From a virus, in the IMG/VR virus record IMGVR_UViG_3300035670_000379, positions 1-45,996 of that record: a stretch of DNA of 45,996 bases; one strand, written 5' to 3'. Shown here one piece after another: positions 37,644-45,996 of the stretch. Every line of letters begins with the position of its first letter. Within the stretch, counting starts at the first letter, position 1. The translations under genes and the position numbers were made by a program. Under the pieces are notes generated by a model that did not search any database, had not been told where the DNA came from, and saw only the letters and a program-made list of their open reading frames with translations.

Positions 37644-39862
37644 AGACGCTGCTGCGCTCGTTTGCCGGCGGCGAGATCACGCCCGAGCTCTACGGGCGCA
37701 TCGACCTGGCCAAGTTCCAGACCGGCCTGGCGCAGTGCAAGAACTTCACCGTGCTGCCGCACGGGCCGGCCACGCGCCGCCCAGGGTTTGAATTCGTCAA
37801 CGAGGCCAAGGACTCGACCAAGGCGGTGCGGCTGATCCCGTTCTCCTACGCCGCCGACCAGACCGTGGTGCTCGAGTTCGGCGACCAGTACATCCGCTTC
37901 CACGTCAACGGCGACACGCTGCTCGAGGCGAGCAAGGCCGTCGTCAGCATCGTCGGCTCCACCGTCACGGTCACCGCGCACGGCTGGTCGACCGGAGACT
38001 GGGTGTTCATCGGCAACCGGTTCCACAAGATCACCTCGACTGGCGCCGACACCTTCACCACCACCGACCTCTGGGGCGTGGCCACCACCGCCAGCGGCGC
38101 CACCGCGGCGCGGGTCTACACGATCGCGAGCCCCTACCTCGAGGTGGACCTGTTCGCGCTGCACTTCGCGCAGGACAGCGACGTGCTCACCATCACCCAC
38201 CCCAGCTACGCCGCGCGCGAGCTGGCCCGCGCAGGCGCCACCAACTGGACGCTGACCTCGATCAGCTTCGCGCCCAGCGCCACCATCCCCACCGGCGTGG
38301 CGGTCGCGGCCACCGTCGGCACCGCCGGCAACCAGAACCCGCACAGCTACTGCGTGACCTCGATCGCCGCCGACGGCGTGACCGAGTCGCTCGCCTCCAG
38401 CGTGGTCAGCGTCAACAACAACCTGACGGTGAGCGGCAACTACAACACCATCTCCTGGTCGGCCGTGGCCGGCGCCACGCGCTACCGGGTCTACAAGAAA
38501 CGCGGCGGCAGCTTCGGCTACATCGGCGCCACCACCGGCACCAGCGTGGTCGACGACAACGTGCTGGCCGACACCACCGTCACCCCGCCCGAGGACATCT
38601 ACGACCTCAACACCGGCGCGGGCGACTACCCCTCGGCCGTCACCTACTACGAGCAGCGTCGCTGGTTCGCCGGCACGGGCGATGAGCCGCAGACGGTCTG
38701 GGCCACGCGCAACGGCACGCAGAGCAACCTGACCTCGAGCCTGCCGAGCCAGGACGACGACGGCCTGGAGTTCCGCATCGCCGCCCAGCAGCAAAACGCC
38801 ATCCGCCACCTGCTGCCGCTCGCGGACATCATCGCGCTGACCGTGGGTGGGGAGTTTCGGATCTTTGCGGACTCGGCGCCCAACATCACGCCCACCTCGC
38901 TGTCGATCAAGCCGCAGGGCTACACGGGGGCGGCCAACGTGCAGCCGGCGCTGACCTCGGGCTCGATCCTCTACGTGCAGGCCCAGGGCTCGCGCATCCG
39001 CGAACTGGCCTACAACTGGCAGAACAGCGCCTACGTCTCGATCGACATCTCGATCATGGCGCCGCACCTGTTCAACGGCTACAGCGTGGTGGATCTCGCC
39101 TACGTGCGCGCCCCGGTGCCGGCGCTGTGGGCGGTGCGCTCCGACGGCACGCTGCTCGGCATGACCTACGTGCCCGAGCAGCAGGTCTACGGCTGGCACC
39201 AGCACACCACCGACGGCACCTTCGAGAGCGTGTGCGTGGTGAGCGAGGGCCTGGAGGACGTGCTCTACGCGGTGGTCAAGCGCACCGTCAACAGCCGCAC
39301 CGTGCGCTACATCGAGCGCCTGCGCTCGCGCCAGTTCACCGCCCAGGAGGATGCGTTCTTTGTCGACTCGGGCCTGACCTACGACGGCGCGCCGGTGAGC
39401 TCGCTCTCAGGGCTCTGGCACCTCGAGGGCAAGGCCGTGCAGATCCTGGCCGACGGCGCCGTGCACCCCTCGCGCACGGTCACCGCCGGGGCGATCACGC
39501 TGGACGACAGCTACAGCGTGGTGCACGTCGGGCTGGCCTACACCTCCGACCTGCAGACCCTGCCGCTCGCGTTCGAGGCCCAGGCTGGCGGGCAGTTCTT
39601 GCGCAAGAACGTCAACGGCGTGGCCATCCGCGTCACCCAGTCCAGCCTGATCAAGGCCGGGCCCTCGTTCAGCAAGCTCACCGAGTACCCGGCCCGCGAC
39701 CACACCGACCCCTACGACTCGCCACCGGCGCTGCGCACCGGGGAGCTGCGGTTTGCGGTGGGGCCGAGCTGGAACAGCGACGGCGGGGTGTGCGTGCGCC
39801 AGGACCAGCCGCTGCCCCTGACCGTGCTGTCCATGGCCCTGGATGTCGCCACCGGCGGTTGA
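37640..39862 (+). CDS. Tail tubular protein B / nozzle (T7 gp12-like)
   Basis: A 740-aa tail nozzle protein. The N-terminus MKTLLRSFAGGEITPELYGRIDLAKFQTGLAQCKNFTVLPHGPATRRPGFEFV is typical. A fibronectin-like insert (PHSYCVTSIAADGVTES...YRVYKKRGGSFGYIG) occurs near residues 233-300, and SAVTYYEQRRWFAGTGDEPQTVWATRNG follows. It binds the gp11-like adaptor and closes the tail tip. Confidence 0.92.
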   Translation: MKTLLRSFAGGEITPELYGRIDLAKFQTGLAQCKNFTVLPHGPATRRPGFEFVNEAKDSTKAVRLIPFSYAADQTVVLEFGDQYIRFHVNGDTLLEASKAVVSIVGSTVTVTAHGWSTGDWVFIGNRFHKITSTGADTFTTTDLWGVATTASGATAARVYTIASPYLEVDLFALHFAQDSDVLTITHPSYAARELARAGATNWTLTSISFAPSATIPTGVAVAATVGTAGNQNPHSYCVTSIAADGVTESLASSVVSVNNNLTVSGNYNTISWSAVAGATRYRVYKKRGGSFGYIGATTGTSVVDDNVLADTTVTPPEDIYDLNTGAGDYPSAVTYYEQRRWFAGTGDEPQTVWATRNGTQSNLTSSLPSQDDDGLEFRIAAQQQNAIRHLLPLADIIALTVGGEFRIFADSAPNITPTSLSIKPQGYTGAANVQPALTSGSILYVQAQGSRIRELAYNWQNSAYVSIDISIMAPHLFNGYSVVDLAYVRAPVPALWAVRSDGTLLGMTYVPEQQVYGWHQHTTDGTFESVCVVSEGLEDVLYAVVKRTVNSRTVRYIERLRSRQFTAQEDAFFVDSGLTYDGAPVSSLSGLWHLEGKAVQILADGAVHPSRTVTAGAITLDDSYSVVHVGLAYTSDLQTLPLAFEAQAGGQFLRKNVNGVAIRVTQSSLIKAGPSFSKLTEYPARDHTDPYDSPPALRTGELRFAVGPSWNSDGGVCVRQDQPLPLTVLSMALDVATGG

Positions 39863-40319
39863 GGTCCGGGCCCCCACGCCCGAGGACCTCGCCTGGCTGG
39901 CCGAGCACCTGCGCGACCAGGACCTGGCCGAGCTGCAGGCCGCCGGCTGGGACGACCCGCACCAGGCGCTCATCGCCTCGGTGGCGCGCTCCAAGCAGAC
40001 CTTCCTGGCCGTGGCTGACGGGTTACCGGCCGCCCTGTTCGGCTGCGCCGAGTACGGCTCGCTGCTCGCGCCCGTGGGCGTGCCGTGGATGCTCGGCACC
40101 GACGCCGTGGCCCGCCACCGCCGTGTCCTTCAACGCTGGGCCCGCCGCTACATTGAAGCGATGCTGCAGGAGTACCCGCGCCTGTTCAACGCCGTGCACG
40201 CCGAAAACACCGTGTCCGTCCGTTGGCTCCAGGCACTGGGCTTCACCCTGCACCCGGCCACTCCCGCACCGCCCCACGGTGCCCCGTTCCGAGTCTTCGA
40301 GATGAGCCGCCATGTGTGA
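39843..40319 (+). CDS. GNAT-like internal virion protein A (T7 gp13-like)
   Basis: A 158-aa protein of the acetyltransferase-like fold used by podoviruses (gp13/DUF2833 type): VRAPTPEDLAWLAEHL...FLAVADGLPAALFG...TDAVARHRRVLQRWARRY...VHAENTVSVRWLQALGFTLHP. The GNAT fold is visible but acetyltransferase activity is not implied. Overlaps the nozzle gene by 20 bases and the next by 8. Confidence 0.8.
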   Translation: MSPPAVEVRAPTPEDLAWLAEHLRDQDLAELQAAGWDDPHQALIASVARSKQTFLAVADGLPAALFGCAEYGSLLAPVGVPWMLGTDAVARHRRVLQRWARRYIEAMLQEYPRLFNAVHAENTVSVRWLQALGFTLHPATPAPPHGAPFRVFEMSRHV

Positions 40320-40869
40320 GCCGATAACTCTGGGTGCCATCGCCGGTATCGCCACCGGCGCCGCAGGATCTGCCGGCGCGCTGGGCGCTGCGCTCACCGC
40401 CTCGCAGGCCATTGCCCTGGGCGCCTCAGTCGGCGCGGGTGTGATGAGCGCCGGCGCCGCCTACCAGCAGGGCCAGGTCCAGAAGCAGGTCGCCCGCAAC
40501 AACGCCACCATGGCCGAGTACGCCGCGCAAGACGCGCAGCGCCGCGGTGAGGAGGATGCGGCCTCGATCCAGCGCAAGGCCGCCGGGCTCAAGGGCACGC
40601 AGCGCGCCCTGATGGCCGCTCGTGGTATCGACCTGGGCGTGGGCACCGCCGCCGAGATCCAGGACCAGACTGACTTCTTCGGCGAAACCGACGCCGCCAC
40701 CGCCCGGTTCAACGCCTCGCGCGACGCCTGGGCCTACCGCGCCCAGGGCCAGGACATGCTGCAGCAGGGCAAGTGGGCCGCGCGCAACGCCAACGCCCAG
40801 GCGTTCTCCTCGCTGCTGGGCACTGCCGGTTCGGTGGCCGGCAAGTGGAACTCCTACAAGGGCGGATGA
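40312..40869 (+). CDS. Internal virion protein B (T7 gp14-like)
   Basis: A 185-aa protein. The Ala/Gly-rich N-terminus (GAIAGIATGAAGSAGALGAAL...) is a membrane-inserting helix pair, followed by a coiled region (QKQVARNNATMAEYAAQDAQRRGEEDAASIQRKAAGLKGTQRALMAARGIDL) typical of gp14-like proteins. In T7 the homologue forms the outer-membrane pore on DNA ejection. Confidence 0.87.
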   Translation: MCEPITLGAIAGIATGAAGSAGALGAALTASQAIALGASVGAGVMSAGAAYQQGQVQKQVARNNATMAEYAAQDAQRRGEEDAASIQRKAAGLKGTQRALMAARGIDLGVGTAAEIQDQTDFFGETDAATARFNASRDAWAYRAQGQDMLQQGKWAARNANAQAFSSLLGTAGSVAGKWNSYKGG

Positions 40870-40872
40870 TTC

Positions 40873-42453
40873 ATGCCCCAGGTCCCCCTGTACGAAGGCC
40901 CGCAGGTCCGCACCCAGGCCCTGCGCCCGGTCTACCAGAACGCGCCTGACGTCAGCAGCGGGCTGCAGTCCCTGGCCCGCGCGACCGGGCAGCTCGGCGA
41001 GGAGCTCGACCGCAAGATCAAGCGCGACGCCGAGGTCGAGGCCAATCGCATCGACTCCGACATCACCAGCGGCTGGCTGGCCTGGGACTCTGCCGCCAAG
41101 CGCGACCCCAAGTACCGCGGCGAGGGTGTCGCTCAGTACGAGGCCGATGCCGCCAAGTGGTGGGACGACGCCAAGAAGAACTACGGCGCCGACGCCAACG
41201 GCCTGGTGCGTGAGCAGATCGGCATCGCCCTCACCCGCAAGCGCAACCAGGCCATGGGCTCGGTCATGGGCTACGTCACGCAGGAGCGTGAGCGGTTTGC
41301 GGATGACAAGGCCGAGGCGGCCGCCAAGAGCACGATCGAGTTCGGGGTCGACACCGGCGACACGGCCGGCGCGGCCGCCCGGGTGCGCCAGATCGCCGCC
41401 GAGAAGGGCGCGCGCAAGGGTTGGACCACCGAGATGGTGCAGGCCGATCAGCAGCGCCTGCTGGGCACGCTGCACCTGTCCTACATCGAGACCCTGGTCG
41501 AGCGCGACGCCAAGGCCGCGAGGAGCTACTACGAGGCCAACAAGGCCGAGATCCCCGCCCAGGTGCAGTCGCGCGTCGAGAAGGTGCTGACAGGCGAGGC
41601 CGACAACCAGTTCGCCACCCAGTTCGCGGCCAGCGTGGCCACGAAGCCCTTCTCCGAGCAGCTCGCCGAGGCCGCCAAGATCGAGGACCCGGCGCGGCGC
41701 GAGAAGACCCTCACGCAGATCCGCAACAACCAGGCCATGGTCAAGGCCGCGCAGCAAGAGCGCGAGGCGGCCGTGAGCGACCAGGCCTGGCAACTGGTGG
41801 GGCAGGGCAAGAAGGTGCCCGAGGCGCTGCTGGCGCAGATGGACGGCCGCGGCCGGGTGCAGCTCCAGGACTACCTGAAGGACCGCGCCAAGCAGGCCGC
41901 CTCGGGCGAGGCGGTCAAGACCGACTGGGCGGTCTACATCGACGCGCGCGAGAAGCTCGCTGCCGGCGAGAAGGTCAACCTGGTGGCGCTCACCACCAAG
42001 ATCGCCCCGGCGCAGATGGAGCAACTGCTCGACATCCAGACCAAGACGAAGAACCCGTCGAAGGTGCCCGAGGTGGCGACCTCCGAGCAGCAGCTCTCCG
42101 CGTTCACGCGCTCGCTCGATCTCAAGGGCGAGAACGTGGGTAAGTTCCAGGCCGCCGCCTACGACCTGTTCAACGAGCACCTCAAGCGCACCGGCAAGGA
42201 ACCCACCTACGACGAGCGCGAGAAGATCATGCGCGACCTCAATCGCGAGATCGTCACCAAGCCGGGGTTCTTCTGGGACACCAAGGACCCCGCGTTCAAG
42301 GCCGACCGTGAGGTGCGCAACAAGGCGCTCGGCGTGGGGGCACCGGCTCCCGCGGCCGGCCCGGTGCGTATTACCAGCACCGACGAGTGGGCCAGGTTGC
42401 CCAAGGGCACCATCTACATCGATCCCCAGGGCAATCAGCGCACCAAGCAATGA
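40873..42453 (+). CDS. Internal virion protein C (T7 gp15-like)
   Basis: A 526-aa, mostly helical, Ala/Glu/Lys/Arg-rich protein: MPQVPLYEGPQVRTQALRPVYQNAPDVSSGLQSLARATGQLGEELDRK... A long alpha-helical middle and a C-terminal acidic/basic end. Location between gp14-like and the giant protein fits the gp15 core role. Its TGA overlaps the next ATG. Confidence 0.85.
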   Translation: MPQVPLYEGPQVRTQALRPVYQNAPDVSSGLQSLARATGQLGEELDRKIKRDAEVEANRIDSDITSGWLAWDSAAKRDPKYRGEGVAQYEADAAKWWDDAKKNYGADANGLVREQIGIALTRKRNQAMGSVMGYVTQERERFADDKAEAAAKSTIEFGVDTGDTAGAAARVRQIAAEKGARKGWTTEMVQADQQRLLGTLHLSYIETLVERDAKAARSYYEANKAEIPAQVQSRVEKVLTGEADNQFATQFAASVATKPFSEQLAEAAKIEDPARREKTLTQIRNNQAMVKAAQQEREAAVSDQAWQLVGQGKKVPEALLAQMDGRGRVQLQDYLKDRAKQAASGEAVKTDWAVYIDAREKLAAGEKVNLVALTTKIAPAQMEQLLDIQTKTKNPSKVPEVATSEQQLSAFTRSLDLKGENVGKFQAAAYDLFNEHLKRTGKEPTYDEREKIMRDLNREIVTKPGFFWDTKDPAFKADREVRNKALGVGAPAPAAGPVRITSTDEWARLPKGTIYIDPQGNQRTKQ

Positions 42454-45400
42454 GCTGGCAGAACGACCCCATCACGCCGCCGGCTCCCTCAAGCGCTCCC
42501 GCTGCCCCGTGGGCCAATGACCCGATCGTGGGGCCCACCCCGCGCCAGGTCCTGAGCACCGCCGTCACCATCAAGCCCGACGCCATGGCCGAGGCCGAGC
42601 GCCTGGCCAAGCGCTACCCGGCACCGGCCGAGGTCATCGTGCAGGACCTGGAGGCCTACCGCCTGCAGGAGGTGCTGGACCTCTCGGACAGCGACCTGCA
42701 GAAGGCGCCGATGCTGCGCGAGCTGATGCGCCGCGACGTCAAGGTCGCCGCCATGGCGCAGGACGACACCGCGAGACTGGTCGACCTTGAGAAACGTGTG
42801 CGCACGTTCGGCGAGTTGAAGCCGTGGAACGGCCCCGAGCCGACCACGCTCAGCGTCGTCACCGGCCTGGCCAAGTCGATACCGCAAGCTGCGGGGGCCA
42901 TCAAGGCTGGCCTGCAAATGCAGATGGGTGATGCGCTTGAGGCCCTGGGCCTGGTCAAACGCGACCCGGTCTACCTGGCCGACCAGCAGCGCAAGCTCGC
43001 CCAAGCCATGGGGGCGTCGGACTTCACTCGCCCGAATTTTGAGTCGAGCACCGCCGCAGGTATCTACGGCGGTGCCGAGAGTTTCCTGCGCGCCATCCCC
43101 GGTGTTGCGGCGTCGGTGGCGATGCGCAGCCCTACGCCGGCCATGATCGCTATCGGCGGGCAGACCCAGGCCGAGGCCTACGGCAAGTACCGCGCCCGCG
43201 GCGGTACGCCGGGCGAAGCGTTTGCCGGCGCAACCGGGGAAGCCCTGGTCGAGATCGCTACCGAGTACCTGCCCGGCAAGTACCTGGCCGAGTCGCTCGG
43301 CAAGACTGGCGCCAAAGAGTTCATCCTCAACCTTGTCAAGAAGGACGTGCTGGGGGAACAAGCCGCAACGATCCTCCAAGACGCGATCGACACCGCGATC
43401 GCCAACCCGGACAAGACTTGGGAGCAGTACCTCGCCGAGCGCCCTGACGCGGCGTACCAGACGCTGGTGGCCACGCTGACGCAGGCCGGCCTGATGTCCG
43501 GTGTCAACACTGTGGTGCGGCGCGTTGCCGAGATGGGGGACAAGTCGGTAGAGGCTCAAGCCACCGCAGACGCCCTGCAGCAGGCAATGGCCGGCGCCGA
43601 GGCCTCACTCCTGCGCCAGCGCTCGCCCGAGCAGTTCCGCTCGCTCATGAGCGAGATGTCGCAGGACGGGTCGATCTACATCGACGCCGAGGTCCTGAAC
43701 CAGATGCCGCCCGAGCTGCTGCAGCAGATGCCGGGCGTGGTCGAGGCGCTGCCCGAGGCGCTGGCGGCCAACAGCTCGGTGGAGGTCAAGCTCGCCGATG
43801 CGCTCACCGTGCTGCCCGGCACGCCCCAGGCCGAGGTGTTCATGCAGAACGCCCGCAGCGCGCCCGATGCGCCGACCCTGGTGGAGTCGCAAGAGGCCGG
43901 GGCCAAGGCGCAGGAGTTCCTGCAGCAGGAGTTCCAGCGCGTCGTGCAGCAGGCCTCGGACCAAGAGGCGGTGCGCCAGTCGCGCGAGGTGGTCAAGCAG
44001 AGCATCTTGGGAGAGCTCAACGCCGCTGGCCGCCAGCAGGTCAAGGTCAACGACATCAAGGCCGGGCTGGCCGCCGACTACTTCGCGGTCATGGGCTCGA
44101 AGATGGGCATGACCGCCGAGGAGTTCTACCAGCGCTACCGGCTGCGCGTGCTGGGGCAGGCCACAGGGCAGGGCGAGGTGCTGAATGCGCCGGGCGCGCA
44201 GTCAAGGGTCACGCTCGCTGGGCGCGACATCCCGATCACGCTTGGCCAACGAGACGCTCAAGCTGGTTTCCGGCTGGTTGATGTGGACACTGCGGCTTTC
44301 GACGCGGCGTTCCTGGCCGGCGACCGCAACACGGGTGGTTTCTACATTGGGCCGGGTGGCACAGGCGCGACGATCGGCGACAGATACCAGCGCTTCGGAG
44401 AGTTCGCCAGCACCGCGAAAAGCATCGAAGCGCCGACGGTAACCGTCAAGCCAGACGGCACCGTCGGTTTTGGTAACGGCCGCCACCGCTTTGCCTACAT
44501 GCGCGACAACGGCGTGGCCCAGATCCCGGTGGCCATGGACGAGGAGTCCTACGCCAACGCAGTGGCCGCCGGGCTGGTGGCCCAGGAACAGGTCTTCAAC
44601 CAAACACCCGGCGCTCTGCCGCTCTGGTCACTTGAGCGAGCCAAAGGTGCCCGCGTCACCGACGCCATCAAGAAGGCCGCCATTGCGCTGTCGCCGACCG
44701 CCAAGCAAGCCCGCAAGAACTACGACAAGCTCGACGCCATCTTCGCCAAGGTGCCCGACCCGCTGGCAAGCGAGGAGGCCTGGCGCAAGTTCATGTCGTT
44801 TCTGGTGGCCGATCGCGACGTCTTGGGTGTTCCTTACAACGCGCTCAAGTACGCGCAAAGCCCGGAGGCCGTGGCCGAGTACCTGAGCCGCTTGCGTCCT
44901 GACCAGCTCGCATCGCGCCGCGCAGGCTTCGAGCTCGGTGCCAAGATTCGCCAAGAGTACCTTGAAGGTCGCGCCACGCCGGTGACCACCGGCCGCCTGC
45001 TGCTGTGGGCTATGCTGTCGCGAAAGGCTGGTGCCTATCCGCACGAGGCCGCCTACATGGACCTGGTCAACGGCGGCGTGGACCAGTGGATCGAGAAGGC
45101 CGTCAACGGGACCTGGACCGAGGCCGACAGCGAGGGCTACGTCAAGTGGTCGTCGGAGTTCATGGCAAGCAAGAAGGGCGGCGTCAGCCCCTCGGCCGGA
45201 GTGACTTCCAACGCCAACGACTTTGGCCGCATCTTGCTGACAAAAATGTCCAGCAAGGACGAGAACGGCGAGACCTCGCTCACGCGCCTGCACAACCTGA
45301 TCGCCAACCCCGACGTGTCAACCGACCAGGTGCGTCGAGAGTTCTTTGCACTTGGCGACAGCCTGGGCATCCAGAACAAGGTGCTCTCGTTCGCGCTGCT

Positions 45401-45996
45401 GGTGACCGGGCGCTGGGACACGCTGGTGCTCGACCGCGTGCAGTTCACGCATTTGTGGGGCGACCAGTACCGCGAGCGCGCCGGCCAGCGCAACATCTAC
45501 GACAACGGACTGGCTGCGGCCGGCGAGGGTCACTTCGGACTGGCCGTGTACGAAGCCCTGGCTCGCGGCATGAGCCAGTCGGTGCGACGCGGCTACGAGC
45601 TGGCGGGACTGACAGGGCAGGGCGATGGCACCCTCGGTGCCTTCCATTGGGACTCGTGGCTGATCGAGTCGTCGCAGGCCATTGGCCACCCAACGATCGA
45701 GGCACTCGACACCGAGACGCCACGCCCCGATCTGGCCGTGCGCCAGGGCAAGTTCGACACTTACAGCTACAACTTCGAGTACCGGGCCGACGGCCAGTAC
45801 CAGATCCCCCTGCTGGACGGCAGCGGCTACCGCCTCATGTCGCCCGCAGAGGCAGCGGAGTTCGCCAATACCATAGCAGATGATAAAATGGGCGTAGTGC
45901 CCAAGGGCTTCAAGGTCTCGCAAAACAAGACGAGCCCCTGGGTCGACGCCGAAGGAGTGAACCGTGGCCGATACGACGAAATCCTCAACCAGTACG
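42450..45996 (+). CDS. Giant internal virion protein, N-terminal part
   Basis: The start ATG overlaps the previous stop (ATGA) and the frame stays open to the window end. It continues at base 1 through the 127-base overlap (unique part 42450-45869 = 1,140 aa, then 1,423 aa), total about 2,563 aa. Residues ~200-250 hold hydrophobic Gly-rich helices (AAGIYGGAESFLRAIPGVAASVAM...). A ParB-like GRHR motif sits at 677-680 (VGFGNGRHRFAYM). The region ~740-1100 is a conserved-looking globular segment (KNYDKLDAIFAKV..., GRWDTLVLDRVQFTHLWG). No transglycosylase motif as in T7 gp16 was found. It would be ejected with the DNA; the exact role is unknown. Confidence 0.85.
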   Translation, partial: MSWQNDPITPPAPSSAPAAPWANDPIVGPTPRQVLSTAVTIKPDAMAEAERLAKRYPAPAEVIVQDLEAYRLQEVLDLSDSDLQKAPMLRELMRRDVKVAAMAQDDTARLVDLEKRVRTFGELKPWNGPEPTTLSVVTGLAKSIPQAAGAIKAGLQMQMGDALEALGLVKRDPVYLADQQRKLAQAMGASDFTRPNFESSTAAGIYGGAESFLRAIPGVAASVAMRSPTPAMIAIGGQTQAEAYGKYRARGGTPGEAFAGATGEALVEIATEYLPGKYLAESLGKTGAKEFILNLVKKDVLGEQAATILQDAIDTAIANPDKTWEQYLAERPDAAYQTLVATLTQAGLMSGVNTVVRRVAEMGDKSVEAQATADALQQAMAGAEASLLRQRSPEQFRSLMSEMSQDGSIYIDAEVLNQMPPELLQQMPGVVEALPEALAANSSVEVKLADALTVLPGTPQAEVFMQNARSAPDAPTLVESQEAGAKAQEFLQQEFQRVVQQASDQEAVRQSREVVKQSILGELNAAGRQQVKVNDIKAGLAADYFAVMGSKMGMTAEEFYQRYRLRVLGQATGQGEVLNAPGAQSRVTLAGRDIPITLGQRDAQAGFRLVDVDTAAFDAAFLAGDRNTGGFYIGPGGTGATIGDRYQRFGEFASTAKSIEAPTVTVKPDGTVGFGNGRHRFAYMRDNGVAQIPVAMDEESYANAVAAGLVAQEQVFNQTPGALPLWSLERAKGARVTDAIKKAAIALSPTAKQARKNYDKLDAIFAKVPDPLASEEAWRKFMSFLVADRDVLGVPYNALKYAQSPEAVAEYLSRLRPDQLASRRAGFELGAKIRQEYLEGRATPVTTGRLLLWAMLSRKAGAYPHEAAYMDLVNGGVDQWIEKAVNGTWTEADSEGYVKWSSEFMASKKGGVSPSAGVTSNANDFGRILLTKMSSKDENGETSLTRLHNLIANPDVSTDQVRREFFALGDSLGIQNKVLSFALLVTGRWDTLVLDRVQFTHLWGDQYRERAGQRNIYDNGLAAAGEGHFGLAVYEALARGMSQSVRRGYELAGLTGQGDGTLGAFHWDSWLIESSQAIGHPTIEALDTETPRPDLAVRQGKFDTYSYNFEYRADGQYQIPLLDGSGYRLMSPAEAAEFANTIADDKMGVVPKGFKVSQNKTSPWVDAEGVNRGRYDEILNQY
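45870..45996. repeat. Terminal direct repeat, right copy
   Basis: Exact copy of bases 1-127; see the left copy. It should be counted once in the circular genome. Confidence 0.95.

Noticed and set aside
37406-39205. 599-aa minus-strand open frame opposite the tail nozzle gene
   Set aside because: Shadow of the GC-rich plus-strand gene; no motif or ribosome site.
40212-40237. Exact GTGTCCGTC in the gp13-like gene
   Set aside because: The sequence 17 bases downstream is GGGCTT, not a -10-like box, so it is probably coding coincidence.
40426-42450. 674-aa minus-strand open frame opposite gp14/gp15-like genes
   Set aside because: Leu/Gly/Arg-rich shadow with no recognisable domain.

Overview
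The window is an essentially complete genome of a temperate tailed phage, not a piece of bacterial chromosome. Bases 1-127 recur exactly at 45870-45996, and one giant reading frame runs open across that junction. The molecule is therefore best read as a circular (or circularly permuted) assembly of about 45,869 unique bases cut at an arbitrary point. The high GC content, the T7/BPP-1-type podovirus virion genes, and the integrase, repressor and small-protein families suggest a betaproteobacterial (Burkholderiales-like) host. That host assignment is inference from protein character, not from a search.

Layout. 4.3-9.2 kb (+): a tail fibre, a lysis cassette (small membrane proteins, XhlA-like holin candidate, GH108-type muramidase, 3TM holin) and a second beta-helix receptor-binding protein. 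9.2-10.4 kb: an attP-like region with two clusters of an ATCCCGCA arm-type repeat, then a tyrosine integrase. 10.4-14.8 kb (-): a tightly overlapping string of about fourteen small genes including an excisionase-like HTH protein, a DUF3310 protein, a SNF2-like helicase and a VRR-NUC nuclease. 14.8-19.6 kb (-): replication/recombination genes (family B DNA polymerase, SSB-like protein, Cas4/AddB-like nuclease) and small early genes. 19.7-20.8 kb: the immunity region, with a CI-like repressor translationally coupled to a 54-aa membrane protein, a divergent Cro-like gene and operator-like palindromes. 20.8-22.8 kb (+): a primase-helicase. 22.8-26.7 kb: two HNH endonucleases, a GTTGC repeat cluster with a large inverted repeat, and the terminase genes. 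26.7-45.9 kb continuing to 4.3 kb (+): portal, scaffold, capsid, cement protein, a block of unknown structural proteins, two tail tubular proteins, and internal virion proteins ending in a 2,563-aa giant with a zinc-metallopeptidase motif.

Regulation. Two signal systems can be read. The first is a set of repressor-type operators (TTTAGC-N4-GCTAC-like sites and TTGCG-N4-CGCAA-like palindromes) at early promoters. The second is a repeated element, GTGTCCGTC-N16/17-TANNAT-like, found before the tail fibre, both HNH genes, small terminase, a post-terminase gene, the Bbp19-like gene, tail tubular protein A and a candidate small RNA. In five of these the start codon lies only 6-8 bases after the -10-like box, so the mRNAs would be leaderless. 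No phage RNA polymerase or reverse transcriptase was seen, so these promoters probably use the host polymerase, perhaps with a phage activator.
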